Source: Luteolibacter sp. Y139 (GTDB lineage: Bacteria; Verrucomicrobiota; Verrucomicrobiia; Verrucomicrobiales; Akkermansiaceae). Taken from it: a DNA stretch of 64,000 nucleotides. The DNA lies in NCBI RefSeq assembly GCF_038066715.1, contig NZ_JBBUKT010000009.1, positions 124,001 to 188,000 on the forward strand, written 5' to 3'. Within the stretch, counting starts at the first letter, position 1. The number at the start of each line of letters is the position of its first letter. A program made the translations under genes and the position numbers. The notes beneath the pieces were generated by a model, which was given only the letters and a program-made list of their open reading frames with translations, ran no database searches and was not told where the DNA came from. Shown here piece by piece: positions 54,443-63,804 of this stretch.

Positions 54443-56674
54443 TCATGCTCGCGATGGCGTGATGCTCACTTCGATGCTCTTGCTGGCGGGCGTGTTGCTG
54501 CCTTCCGCGACATGACCGACCGGCACCAGCACATTCGCCTCGGGGAAATAGGCTGCCGCCAGGCCGCGCGGCATATCGTACGGGATTGCGCGGAAGCCAT
54601 TCAGGTGGCGTTCGCCATCACTCCAATGGCTGGTCACGTCGATGCGATGACCGGGCTTCACGCCGATTTCTGTTAGATCCTGTGGATTGAGGAAGACGAT
54701 ATCGCGCATGCCGGAGATGCCGCGATAGCGATCGTCCAATCCATAGACCGTGGTGTTGAACTGGTCGTGGCTGCGCAAGGTCTGGAGCAAGAGGCGACCG
54801 GGTGCGGGTTGGAAGGCATCGAGCGGCGCTGCGCTGAAGTTCGCCTTCTGGTTTGTCGTATTCCAGACGCGCTCCTTCGCGGCATTGGGAAGATAGAAGC
54901 CGCCGGGTTCGCGGATGCGCTCATTGTAGCGGTCGAAGCCGGGAATCACCGCTTCGATCCAAGTACGGAGTCTATCGTAATCCCCGACCAGCCACCGCCA
55001 GCGGATGTTGCCGGCATCGCCGAGCGTTGCTTCTGCCAGCCGCGCGACAATCTCCGGCTCACTGAGCAAATGTTCCGACGAAGGCTTCAGTCGCCCTTGC
55101 GAAGACTGGACGACGCCCATCGAGTTTTCAGTGGAGACGAGTTGCCCGCCATCTTCGTCGCTACGCCCCAGGCAGGGCAGGATCAACGCACGCCTGCCGT
55201 GAATCAGATGGCTTCGATTGAGCTTGGTCGAGACGTGGCAGGTCAGCCGGCACTTGCCGAGTGCCGCGGCGGTGAACGTGCTGTCCGGAGTTGCCTGTGC
55301 GAAATTTCCGCCAAGGGCGAAGAAGACCTTCCCGCGTCCTTCATGCATGGCGAGGATGGAAGCGACGGTGTCGTAGCCGTGTTCGCGCGGAATGGGAACA
55401 CCGGCCTGTTTCTCCAGGGCCGCGAGAAACCACTCCGGCATCTTCTCGAAGATCCCGACCGTGCGATCCCCCTGCACGTTGCTATGGCCGCGCACCGGAC
55501 ATAGTCCGGAACCGGGACGGCCCACCGCTCCCAGCAGAAGATGGACGTTCGCGATCTCGCGGATGGTCGCCACCGCATTCCGATGCTGGGTAAGTCCCAT
55601 CGCCCAGCAGGTGATCACCCGTCGTTCCCCCGCGCCGAGCAGCGTTGCGAGTTCCTCGATCTTGTCGCGGCCAATGCCGGACAGCTCCTCGATGTCCTGC
55701 CATGACGTGGCCTCCAATAAACTACGATAAACCTCGTAGCCATCCGCATGCTCTCTGATGAATTCGTGATCGATCGTTCCCGCGGCCACCAGTGCCTTCG
55801 CCACACCGCGGAACAGCGCCATGTCCCCATTCACCTTCACCTGAAGATAGCTGGAGGCGAGCGGAGAGGCCTTTCCCAGGATCCCGCGCAAATGCTGCGG
55901 ATGGGCGAAACCAAGCAGGCCCGCCTCCTTCAAGGGATTCACGGCCACCAGCTGGGCTCCCCTGTCCACGGCTTCCTCCAGCGTCGAGAGCATCCGCGGA
56001 TGATTCGTTCCCGGATTCTGTCCGACGCATAGGATCACCTCCGCCTCCAGGAAATCTTCCAGCGTCACCGTGCCCTTGCCGATACCGATCGCATCACGAA
56101 GCGCCAGACCGCTCGATTCGTGGCACATGTTCGAGCAGTCCGGCAGATTGTTCGTCCCGTAGGCGCGCACGAAGAGCTGATAGAGAAACGCGGCCTCATT
56201 GCTGGCGCGACCCGAGGTGTAGAAAATCGCTTCATCCGGAGAATCGAGTCCGCGCAATTCTTCCGAGATCAACTTGAAAGCCTCATCCCACGACACCGGC
56301 TCGTAGTGCGTCGCCTCCTCGCGCAGCAGCATCGGTTCGGCGAGCCGGCCTTGCAGGTCGTGCCACGCATCGCTCTGTGCCATCAGTTCCGCCACCGGGT
56401 GCGCCGCGAAGAACTCGCGGCCGATGGTCTTGGCCATCGCTTCCGACGCGATCGCCTTCGCTCCATTCTCGCAGAACTCCGCATGTGCGCGATCACGGTC
56501 TGGATCCGGCCACGCGCAGCTCGGGCAGTCGAAGCCACCGACTTGATTCAGGTCGAGCAATGCCTTGGTCCCGCGCGCCACGCCCGCCTTGCCGAAGACA
56601 TGGCGCAGTGACGACGTCACGGCGGGAAGGCCGGCAGCGTATTCTTTCGGCTTGGAGAAGTGCTCGTCGCTCAC
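54443..56674 (-). CDS. YdeP/FdhF-like molybdopterin oxidoreductase
   Basis: A 743-residue bis-MGD-type oxidoreductase, cytoplasmic (no Tat signal). The N-terminus has GGFDCPSCAWPDP and CENGAKA, the reduced iron-sulfur motif of the YdeP group. The molybdenum segment reads NNLPDCSNMCHESSG followed by GIGKGTVTLEDF. GQNPGTNHPRML, GRPGSGLCPVRGHSNVQGDRT and the C-terminal HDQFNTTVYGLDDRYRG are typical. This family is linked to acid resistance or formate-like oxidation, with no settled substrate. No FdhD, electron-transfer subunit or mob gene lies beside it; a HEAT-repeat gene is upstream. Confidence 0.88.
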   Translation of the reverse strand: MSDEHFSKPKEYAAGLPAVTSSLRHVFGKAGVARGTKALLDLNQVGGFDCPSCAWPDPDRDRAHAEFCENGAKAIASEAMAKTIGREFFAAHPVAELMAQSDAWHDLQGRLAEPMLLREEATHYEPVSWDEAFKLISEELRGLDSPDEAIFYTSGRASNEAAFLYQLFVRAYGTNNLPDCSNMCHESSGLALRDAIGIGKGTVTLEDFLEAEVILCVGQNPGTNHPRMLSTLEEAVDRGAQLVAVNPLKEAGLLGFAHPQHLRGILGKASPLASSYLQVKVNGDMALFRGVAKALVAAGTIDHEFIREHADGYEVYRSLLEATSWQDIEELSGIGRDKIEELATLLGAGERRVITCWAMGLTQHRNAVATIREIANVHLLLGAVGRPGSGLCPVRGHSNVQGDRTVGIFEKMPEWFLAALEKQAGVPIPREHGYDTVASILAMHEGRGKVFFALGGNFAQATPDSTFTAAALGKCRLTCHVSTKLNRSHLIHGRRALILPCLGRSDEDGGQLVSTENSMGVVQSSQGRLKPSSEHLLSEPEIVARLAEATLGDAGNIRWRWLVGDYDRLRTWIEAVIPGFDRYNERIREPGGFYLPNAAKERVWNTTNQKANFSAAPLDAFQPAPGRLLLQTLRSHDQFNTTVYGLDDRYRGISGMRDIVFLNPQDLTEIGVKPGHRIDVTSHWSDGERHLNGFRAIPYDMPRGLAAAYFPEANVLVPVGHVAEGSNTPASKSIEVSITPSRA

Positions 56675-56720
56675 TGCCTCACCCTACTGGCAGGAAGCTC
56701 CTCCGCAAAAGGAAAGCCGG

Positions 56721-57245
56721 TCACTTCGCGGCGGCGGCCTTCTTTTGCGCGAAGTATTCGGATGCCGCCGGCATCTTCAGTTGCTCGGCCGTTTGGATCA
56801 GTGCGATTTTCTCTTCCGCGTCGGTGCTGCTCGCTACCAGCGACTCGAGGTAGGGAATGGCGTCCCGGCTGCCAAAGTTCGCGGCTGCCTGTAGCGCCGC
56901 CTTGCGGATCTCTTGCTCCGGGTTCTCCAGTTCCGCGAGGATTCGCTTCAAGGAGTCGCTGTCTTCGTTCCAAGAGAGCTTCACCAGTTCGTCCGCCTTT
57001 TCATGGACCCACGCCTCGTGTTCATTCGAGCCGGGAGCATAGGGTGAAAGCTGGGGACGAGGCAACCCGTCCGCGGGTGAAGCAAGATTGCGCGCAAGGC
57101 GCGACGGCGCGGCCGATATGGCCCCGCGGGAATCCGCTCGGGGGGCGGAGGATTCCCCGGGGCCCTTCCACCAGCCTCTCCATGTGAGCATGGCGGCCAT
57201 GACCACCAGAACACAGGCGGCGAGAAGAGTGATACGACGGGTCAT
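56721..57245 (-). CDS. Small membrane-anchored HEAT-repeat protein
   Basis: A 174-residue protein with an uncleaved or signal-anchor helix (about 5-22), a low-complexity linker and a C-terminal HEAT-like pair: SLKRILAELENPEQEIRKAALQAA then DAIPYLESLVASSTDAEEKI. It starts 9 nt after the next upstream minus-strand gene, indicating a two-gene unit. It could bind the secreted neighbour; no enzymatic motif is present. Confidence 0.65.
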   Translation of the reverse strand: MTRRITLLAACVLVVMAAMLTWRGWWKGPGESSAPRADSRGAISAAPSRLARNLASPADGLPRPQLSPYAPGSNEHEAWVHEKADELVKLSWNEDSDSLKRILAELENPEQEIRKAALQAAANFGSRDAIPYLESLVASSTDAEEKIALIQTAEQLKMPAASEYFAQKKAAAAK

Positions 57246-57254
57246 GGAACCGGC

Positions 57255-57938
57255 TCAGTCGAAGTTGAGAACGCTATTGCCCACCAGATGGGCGACGATC
57301 TTCCCGACCCATAGCATCTCATCGAAGTAGCCGCTGCCGTCTCCCGTGAAGATCACGTTGCCGCGTTCGCGTTGGTCACCATCGTTATTCGGTGCGCTCA
57401 GTTTGTAGAATTCCGTGCAATTGCCGCGGAAAGTCATCTGGATGCCCTTCGAGGGGAAGCGCAGGTGCATCTTCGCCGCGAAGCGGTTCCGCGTGTCTTC
57501 CTGGTCGGTGACCCAATCGACCGTGCCGGAGTAGATCAGGCTGTCGAAATCGAAGCTGATGCAGATGAACTCGGTGACGTCTTCCAAGCGAACACCATCC
57601 TTGTCGATGACCCACACCCTGGCGTAGGTGGACGAGCCCTTGGTGGCGGCGATGGTCGGCTTGAAGTAGCCGAGATCTACCTGCAACGCGGAGCCGGCTG
57701 GATATTCCGTCTCGTTTTCATCCCCGGCGAAGCGGATCAGGTCCTTGGCTGTGATCGCGATATTGGTAAGTTTGCCAACGATGGTCTCGGAGGAGGATGA
57801 GACGCTCACGTTGCCGGGATGCTGGTATTGACCCGTCACGGTGCAGGTCAGTTCCATGATTTCCGGGGTGGCTTGGACCGGCGATGCCGGGAACATGACT
57901 GCTGCAAGCAGTGGGAGGAGGGGGAGCTTGAGTTTCAT
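57255..57938 (-). CDS. Secreted hypothetical protein
   Basis: A 227-residue exported protein (signal peptide about 1-23, cleavage near PVQA). The mature part is beta-rich (EIMELTCTVTGQY, IVGKLTNIAITAKDLI, FICISFDFDSLIYSGTVDWV) and contains two internal cysteines besides TCTV, so a disulfide is likely. I recognise no family. First gene of the pair with the small HEAT-repeat protein; divergent from prolyl oligopeptidase. Confidence 0.6.
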   Translation of the reverse strand: MKLKLPLLPLLAAVMFPASPVQATPEIMELTCTVTGQYQHPGNVSVSSSSETIVGKLTNIAITAKDLIRFAGDENETEYPAGSALQVDLGYFKPTIAATKGSSTYARVWVIDKDGVRLEDVTEFICISFDFDSLIYSGTVDWVTDQEDTRNRFAAKMHLRFPSKGIQMTFRGNCTEFYKLSAPNNDGDQRERGNVIFTGDGSGYFDEMLWVGKIVAHLVGNSVLNFD

Positions 57939-58103
57939 AATTCTTGGTTTTTGGGCATTTCACTTCAATCACACCGTGCAGGCGCGGTCAATTTCACCCG
58001 CCTCGGAGAAGGACCCATGGTGGAATTTTGACGTTTAATCATAGGAATTTGGGCAAAAAGGATCGCTTCTGCGTCGCTTCTGAGGCAACCCGATGTGAAC
58101 TGA

Positions 58104-60200
58104 ATGACCGCCAATATTCCCTCACTGCTTACCATGATGATCCCGTCGCTCGGGCTCGCCGCCGCGATCGACTATCCTTCGACTCGCAAGGCCGACGTGA
58201 CCGAAGAACTGCACGGCACCAAGGTGCCCGACCCCTACCGCTGGCTGGAGGATGACAATGCCGCCGAGACGAAGTCATGGGTGGCGGCGCAGAACGAGGT
58301 CACGCAGTCCTTTTTGAAGACCGTGCCGCACCGTGACGAGATCCGGAAGCGGTTGGCAGATCTCTGGAACTTCGAGCGCACCGGTGCGCCGCAGGAGTAT
58401 GGTGGGAAGTGGTTCTTCACCCACAATACCGGCCTGCAAAACCAGTCGGTGCTGAAGGTCTCCGATACGCTCGATGGCGAGGGCAGGCTGCTCCTCGATC
58501 CCAATACACTTTCGGCGGATGGCACCGTGGCGCTTGCCCATTTCACCCCGAGTGAAGATGGCAAGCTGCTCGGCTACTCCATCTCGCGTGGCGGCAGCGA
58601 CTGGAACGAGATCCTCGTCCGCGACGTCGCCACCGGCAAGGACACCGGTGATCACCTGCAGTGGGTGAAGTTCAGCGGCATCTCCTGGGCCAAGGATGGC
58701 AGCGGCTTTTTCTACAGCCGCTACGATGCCCCGCCGGAAGGTGCCGCGCTGACGCAGAAGAACGAGTTCCAGAAGCTGTGCTTCCACAAGATCGGCACGC
58801 CGCAATCCGAAGACCAGTTGATCTACGAGCGGAAGGATCAGCCGAAGTGGGGCTTCGGCGGTGGAGTCACCGAGGACGGCAAGTTCCTCGTGATCCATGT
58901 GTCCGAGGGCACCGATCCGAAGAACCGTCTTTTCTACCGTCCCGTGGATGGCGACAAGGTGATCGAACTGCTTGCCGATGCCGATGCGGAGTATGACTTC
59001 ATCGGCAACTACGATAGCGTCTTCTATTTCCGCACCGATCTCGATGCTCCGCGTCGTCGTGTGATCGCGATCGACGTGACGAAGCCGGAGCGGTCCGCTT
59101 GGAAGGAGATCATCCCGCAGTCAAAGGATCTGCTTCAGGAAGCCAGCATGGTCGGCGGCAAGCTGGTGGTGGAGTATTTGAAGGACGCGAAGAGCGCGGT
59201 GACCGTCTATGATCCCACCGGAACCAAGGTCCGCGATGTCGACCTGCCGGGTATCGGCAGCGCAGCGGGTTTCCACGGCCGCGAAAAGGACAAGCAGACC
59301 TTCTACACCTTCACCGGCTTTACCGATCCGGGTGCGATCTATCGCTACGATCTCGATAGCGGGACCAGCACGCTGTGGAATCGTCCGAAGGTTGGCTTCG
59401 ATGGCTCGTCTTATGAGACCAAGCAGGTCTTCGCCACCAGCAAGGACGGCACGAAGGTGCCGCTGTTCATTGTCCACAAGAAGGGTCTCACACTCGATGG
59501 CTCACATCGCACACTGTTGACGGGCTACGGCGGTTTCAACATCAGCATCACGCCGGCCTTCTCCGTCGGCCGTGCGGTGTGGCTGGAGCGTGGTGGAGTG
59601 CTTGCGGTGGCGAATCTTCGGGGTGGCGGTGAATACGGGAGCGAGTGGCACCTCGCAGGCACCCGCTTGAAGAAGCAGAATGTCTTCGATGACTTCATCG
59701 CTGCCGCCGAGTGGCTGGTGAACGAGAAGTACACCTCATCCAAGAAACTCGCCATTCAGGGAGGCAGCAATGGCGGCCTGCTGGTCGGTGCGTGCATGAC
59801 CCAGCGCCCGGATCTCTACGGCGCGGCACTTCCCGCCGTCGGCGTGATGGACATGCTGCGCTTCCACAAGTTCACCATCGGCTGGGGCTGGGAGCCGGAC
59901 TACGGCAGCGCCGAGAACCCGGAAGAGTTCAAGGCCCTGCTACGATACTCGCCGTACCACGCGCTGAAGCCCGGCACCCGCTATCCGGCGACGATGGTGA
60001 CCACCGCCGATCACGATGACCGCGTGGTGCCGGCTCACAGTTTCAAGTTCGCCGCGCGCCTTCAGGAGTGCCAGGCGAAGGACGGCCCGCCGGTGCTGAT
60101 CCGCATCGACACCAGCGCCGGCCACGGTGCGGGCACGGCGCTTTCCAAGATGATCGACAAGACCGCCGACGAGTGGTCCTTCCTCGAAGCGGTCTTGTAA
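58104..60200 (+). CDS. Prolyl oligopeptidase (S9A)
   Basis: A 698-residue serine peptidase cutting after Pro in short peptides. N-terminal part: PDPYRWLEDDNAAETKSWV, then a seven-bladed propeller. The alpha/beta hydrolase domain has the nucleophile Ser555 in QGGSNGGLL, the acid in ADHDDRVVPAHS (Asp638 or Asp639) and His674 in SAGHGAG. A hydrophobic N-terminus (LLTMMIPSLGLAAA) may be a signal peptide, so the enzyme may be periplasmic. Divergent from the secreted gene pair; ends at a strong hairpin. Confidence 0.93.
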   Translation: MTANIPSLLTMMIPSLGLAAAIDYPSTRKADVTEELHGTKVPDPYRWLEDDNAAETKSWVAAQNEVTQSFLKTVPHRDEIRKRLADLWNFERTGAPQEYGGKWFFTHNTGLQNQSVLKVSDTLDGEGRLLLDPNTLSADGTVALAHFTPSEDGKLLGYSISRGGSDWNEILVRDVATGKDTGDHLQWVKFSGISWAKDGSGFFYSRYDAPPEGAALTQKNEFQKLCFHKIGTPQSEDQLIYERKDQPKWGFGGGVTEDGKFLVIHVSEGTDPKNRLFYRPVDGDKVIELLADADAEYDFIGNYDSVFYFRTDLDAPRRRVIAIDVTKPERSAWKEIIPQSKDLLQEASMVGGKLVVEYLKDAKSAVTVYDPTGTKVRDVDLPGIGSAAGFHGREKDKQTFYTFTGFTDPGAIYRYDLDSGTSTLWNRPKVGFDGSSYETKQVFATSKDGTKVPLFIVHKKGLTLDGSHRTLLTGYGGFNISITPAFSVGRAVWLERGGVLAVANLRGGGEYGSEWHLAGTRLKKQNVFDDFIAAAEWLVNEKYTSSKKLAIQGGSNGGLLVGACMTQRPDLYGAALPAVGVMDMLRFHKFTIGWGWEPDYGSAENPEEFKALLRYSPYHALKPGTRYPATMVTTADHDDRVVPAHSFKFAARLQECQAKDGPPVLIRIDTSAGHGAGTALSKMIDKTADEWSFLEAVL

Positions 60201-60216
60201 GTGGCAAATGAATTCA

Positions 60217-60260
60217 GGCGGCGGGAAACGATGGTCCATCGTTTCTCCGCCGCCTTTCGT
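60217..60260. terminator. Bidirectional terminator between prolyl oligopeptidase and the surface protein gene
   Basis: GGCGGCGGGAAACGATGG (60217-60234) pairs with CCATCGTTTCTCCGCCGCC (60236-60254) with a single inserted T, an 18-bp stem. TTTCGTTTTCC follows on the plus strand and CTGAATTCATTTG on the minus strand. It serves two convergent genes. Confidence 0.85.
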
Positions 60261-60274
60261 TTTCCCCAAGTCGA

Positions 60275-62593
60275 TTACTGCACGCCCGCGCGGATGAAAC
60301 CGTGGGCATTGGTGCCGGCGTTTCCGGCGGTGCGGAAGGTCTTGTAAACCCAGCCGGCATCGGGGGCCGGGAACTCGGACTGGATGAGGGACGCGTCGTC
60401 GCCGGTGACTTCCGTGACGGCGCGGTCACCCCAGGTGCCGAGGCTGGCGGAGGCTTCGACCGTGTAAGTCACACCATCGACGGGCGCGGAGACCATGCGG
60501 TTGCCGCTCGGTGAGAAGACGGCGTTTTCACGGACCGCGATGGTCAGCGTGAGCACGTCGGACGTCCCGTCAATGTAGGCCACTCGTCCATGGGACCGGC
60601 CGGAGGAGGCACCGGTGATCGGACTGCCGTTCAAGGCGAACTCCATCAGGTTCGAGACACCATCGCCATCCGGATCGGAGGCAGGCAGGGCCGCGTTGCC
60701 CGAGAGGCTGTTAGGCGGTGCGGTCGACCAGGCGGCATAGGGTGAAACCGAGGTGCCACCGGGATTGATGGCAAAGACGAAGCCACCGACCTGGCCTTCG
60801 AGGTTGGTATTCACACCGGTGCGGCCATGCAGGCTGCCGGTCACGGTGCCACTGCCATCAGCGGTCGCCGTGCCGATCACGGTCATGTTGGCAAGAACGG
60901 GAACCGCGCTCGGCTCGCCGACCGTCTGCGCCTTCACGCCGTTCGCACCGCTGTCGCCGAAGACGACGTAGCCGCCGGCGGCATTGCCATCCCAGGCAGC
61001 GCTGGCGTAGAGCGTCACCGTTTGTCCGGCATTGAGACCGGTCAGAGTGAAGGTATGGTCGTTGGCATTGGCTGCGGGGCCGAAGGTGTAGAAACCGGAA
61101 CGGATCATCGGCTCCCACGCGCGGCCATTGTCGTAGGCTCCCACGTGGTTGATGGAGAAGGCATAGCCCAGTCCATTGATATCGCTGGCGGTGGCCGCAG
61201 CGGTATCCGCCACGTAGTTCGCGTAGACCGGAGTCCAGGTGGAGACGGAGTTGCCGCCCACGTTCGTGAAGTCAAGATAGAGCCGGGTACGATTGTCGAA
61301 GGTGGCCGAGATCGTGTGGTTGGCAGTGACTTCGTCGAATGAATACGCGTCCAGGCTGCTCACCGGCACATTGTCGACGAAGACCTCCGCGACCTGATAG
61401 CCGGGATCGGGAGTGAAGGTGTATTGCAGGCTGCTGCCATGGCTCACCGAACTCGTGCCGGCGGGGCTGATGGAACCGTGCGCGCCGGCACTGGCCGTGA
61501 TGGAGTAGCTATTCAGCGCGAAGCTGACGTTGACCGTGTGATTGGCGACGACATTGGTGAAGGTGTAGTTCGTCACCGCACCGACCGAAGCGCCGTCCAC
61601 CAGCACGTCTGCCACGTGGTAGCCTGCCTCCGGTGTGATGGTGAAGGGAGAGTTCACACCATGGTTCACGGTCACTGAGCCGGACGGGCTGATGGACCCA
61701 TGGGCCCCGGCGCTGGCGGTGATGGTGTGAGTGGAGGTATTGACCGCGAAGCTGGCGCTGATCGTGTGGTTCACCTCGACGGCGCTGAAGGTGTAGTTCG
61801 TCACCGCACCGACGGAGGCGCCGTCCACCAGCACGTCTGCGACGTGATAGCCGCTGTTCGCCGTGATGGTGAAGCTCTTGTCGTCACCTCCCGGGACTTC
61901 GACCGCTCCCGTGGGCGTGATTGAGCCATTGGCTCCTGCACTGGCAGTGATGATAGGGGCGGGGAAGAAAAGGAAGCCACCGACCTGTCCTTCGGAAGCA
62001 GTGCCGACCCCGTCGGAGCCGTTCAAGCTGCCGGTCACGACACCGCTGCCATTCGCGATCGCGGTGCCGATGTAGGTCAGGTTGGCAAGCGTCGGGGCGG
62101 TTCCGGGGTTACCGACCGTCTGCGCTTTCACGCCGGTTGGAGCGTTGTCACCGAAGAGAACGTAGCCGCCCTTTCCGTTTCCATCCCAGCCGGCGCTCGC
62201 GTAGAGCTTCACCGATTGACCCGCGTTCAGGCCCGACAAGGTGAAGTCGTGATTGTTCCCGAGTTGCCCAAAATTGTAGAACCCCGAACGCGTCAAAGGC
62301 TGGCCCGCCTGACCATTGTCCCAGCAGGCGACGTGGTTGAAAGTGAAGTTGTACGACGTGCCGCCGGCACCGGTGATATTCACCATCGTGTCGCCCAGCG
62401 TGATGCCCGTCACCGGCGTCCAGCCGCTGGCGGTATTCAATGCGTTGCTGGCGAAATCGAGCTTCAGCGGAGCGGCTTCAGCGAGGCCGAGGGCAGCGAG
62501 GAAGGAAATCGCCGAGGCGGCGAAACCCTTGATTTTGCGTCGTTCCGGACGAGGCGACGGGGGATGGAGTTGGGTTGGATGGATGGATTTCAC
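60275..62593 (-). CDS. Exported surface protein with duplicated module and three beta repeats
   Basis: About 772 residues if started at the GTG giving VKSIHPTQL; this gives a signal peptide (about 20-41, GFAASAISFLAALGLAEA). Without it the frame runs upstream with no signal-like Met, so the start is uncertain. Residues about 44-190 and 425-590 are copies of one module (SGFY-(N/T)-FG, FTL-(S/T)-GLNAGQ, GVKAQTVG, EGQVGGF-(L/V)-F). Between them are three Flg_new_2/InlB-like repeats of about 75 residues (GYHVADVLVDGASVGAVTNYTF). The C-terminus has DPDGDGVSNLMEFALNG and VTYTVEASASLGTW, modules common on exported verrucomicrobial proteins. Probably a carbohydrate- or surface-binding protein. Confidence 0.75.
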   Translation of the reverse strand: MKSIHPTQLHPPSPRPERRKIKGFAASAISFLAALGLAEAAPLKLDFASNALNTASGWTPVTGITLGDTMVNITGAGGTSYNFTFNHVACWDNGQAGQPLTRSGFYNFGQLGNNHDFTLSGLNAGQSVKLYASAGWDGNGKGGYVLFGDNAPTGVKAQTVGNPGTAPTLANLTYIGTAIANGSGVVTGSLNGSDGVGTASEGQVGGFLFFPAPIITASAGANGSITPTGAVEVPGGDDKSFTITANSGYHVADVLVDGASVGAVTNYTFSAVEVNHTISASFAVNTSTHTITASAGAHGSISPSGSVTVNHGVNSPFTITPEAGYHVADVLVDGASVGAVTNYTFTNVVANHTVNVSFALNSYSITASAGAHGSISPAGTSSVSHGSSLQYTFTPDPGYQVAEVFVDNVPVSSLDAYSFDEVTANHTISATFDNRTRLYLDFTNVGGNSVSTWTPVYANYVADTAAATASDINGLGYAFSINHVGAYDNGRAWEPMIRSGFYTFGPAANANDHTFTLTGLNAGQTVTLYASAAWDGNAAGGYVVFGDSGANGVKAQTVGEPSAVPVLANMTVIGTATADGSGTVTGSLHGRTGVNTNLEGQVGGFVFAINPGGTSVSPYAAWSTAPPNSLSGNAALPASDPDGDGVSNLMEFALNGSPITGASSGRSHGRVAYIDGTSDVLTLTIAVRENAVFSPSGNRMVSAPVDGVTYTVEASASLGTWGDRAVTEVTGDDASLIQSEFPAPDAGWVYKTFRTAGNAGTNAHGFIRAGVQ

Positions 62594-62847
62594 GATCGAT
62601 GGATGGACTGGATCTATCGCGCTGTTTCCGGGTTCCCCGGGATGACTTCCATGGGTGAAGTCACTCGGGAGCGGGAGTGGAAACGGCGCTGTCGGGTTGG
62701 GTTCCGAAGTGAATCGAGAGATCCGATTCAACCTTGGGTTACTGACCATTGGTCTCATCCAGGAGAGATGGCGAGCAAAAAGTTGCATAAAAGTGCATAG
62801 TAACCGTGCGTGGCCTGTCGCCGTCGATTCTTGTGGGGGAAAAAACA
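62594..62847. other. Gap without a gene
   Basis: No supported gene. GGATGGA-type direct repeats lie around 62572-62608, at the start of the surface-protein gene, and the rest has no recognisable element apart from the terminator that follows. Confidence 0.4.
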
Positions 62848-62880
62848 GCTGGAGCGCGGGACCCCGTCCCGCGCTCCAGC
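62848..62880 (-). terminator. Strong terminator of the IspH-like gene
   Basis: A perfect 15-bp stem (GCTGGAGCGCGGGAC at 62848-62862 with its reverse complement at 62866-62880) and a CCC loop, followed on the minus strand by TGTTTTTTCC. It lies 33 nt after the stop codon of the IspH-like gene. Confidence 0.88.
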
Positions 62881-62913
62881 ACCTCGCCCTCCCAAACACC
62901 CAAGAGAACTTTC

Positions 62914-63804
62914 CTAAGTCGCGGATTTCCCCGCGCCTTCCGTCTCCAACCGGGCCGCTATCGCTTCGATCACCGCGTCCGGCGAGAACTCGCCCGCTGT
63001 TAGGCCGATCCTTCCCACGCCTGCAAAATCGCCCGGATCGAGAGCGCCCGCATCCGCCACCGCCTTGGCCGGGAGACCCAACCGCCGGGCGGTCTCGATC
63101 AAGGCCCTGACGGATGCCTCTTTGGCGTCGCCCGCGACAATGATCGATTCCGCCCAACGGCTGAGCGCTTCCACGGACCGCTCACGCTCCAACATCGTGA
63201 GTGAGGTCGTATCGAGGAAAACCATGCGGCTGTCGGGATGGCGCAATCGCAGCGCCTCCGCCGTCACGGATGCCTGGCGGCGCGTGATTCGCGTCTGGCA
63301 AACGATCCCGAACTTCGGCGCGAACGGCAGCAGCGCCGCCTCTTCCGCATCCTCCACCACTGCGGCCCCAGCAGCTTCGCCAGCGATGGACAGGCTCTCC
63401 GCATCATCGCGAAAGCCCGCCACTAGCGGCTTGCAGTGCTCCAGCGTCAAAAGATTCAGCGCAGTCTGCGCACGCCGGACCGATGGCAAGGTGAGATCGA
63501 ATAGTTCATGCCCGCTGTCCTTCCAGCGACGACGCGTTTCCCGCGGCAAGCCGTTCAAGGGAACCACCACGGTGTGCGTTGGCGCCCGGAACTCCAGCGG
63601 ATCTCCCTCCAGCGCACCCCGGCGGCGGTACATCTCGCAAAGCGCCGCATCCGGTGCGAGCGGCCCCAGCACCGTCACCGGTCCGCGTTTGAGGCGGGAC
63701 TCCAGGCGCGCAAGCGCTTCACGGGTTTCCTTTCCATGGCCGGCGACCATCGCACGGCGGAGTTGGAGGCGCATGGAGGGAGGGGATTGGGTGCTTGCAG
63801 ACAT
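62914..63804 (-). CDS. IspH-like protein lacking Fe-S cysteines
   Basis: A 296-residue protein whose segments follow 4-hydroxy-3-methylbut-2-enyl diphosphate reductase (IspH/LytB) in order. LRRAMVAGHGKETREAL stands for the RGFCAGV region, GPLAPDAALCEMYRRRG for the HNxxV region, ELFDLTLPSVRRAQ for D-A-T-C-P, FGIVCQTRITRRQASV for Q-T-T, FLDTTSLTMLERERSVEAL for the D-I-C-x-A-T-x-x-R-Q region, and GRIGLTAGEFSPDAVIEAI for G-(V/I)-TAG-A-S-x-P. All three cluster Cys are gone (Val20, Leu105, Thr200 in their places), as are the substrate-binding His in HN and HG. It cannot make isopentenyl diphosphate by the known mechanism. A pseudo-enzyme or a new function is likely. Confidence 0.7.
   Translation of the reverse strand: MSASTQSPPSMRLQLRRAMVAGHGKETREALARLESRLKRGPVTVLGPLAPDAALCEMYRRRGALEGDPLEFRAPTHTVVVPLNGLPRETRRRWKDSGHELFDLTLPSVRRAQTALNLLTLEHCKPLVAGFRDDAESLSIAGEAAGAAVVEDAEEAALLPFAPKFGIVCQTRITRRQASVTAEALRLRHPDSRMVFLDTTSLTMLERERSVEALSRWAESIIVAGDAKEASVRALIETARRLGLPAKAVADAGALDPGDFAGVGRIGLTAGEFSPDAVIEAIAARLETEGAGKSAT

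Noticed and set aside
60275-63157. Surface protein starting at the first ATG of the frame (960 aa)
   Set aside because: The first 188 codons overlap the IspH-like gene and its terminator and read as shadow; a signal peptide appears only after the GTG at 62593.
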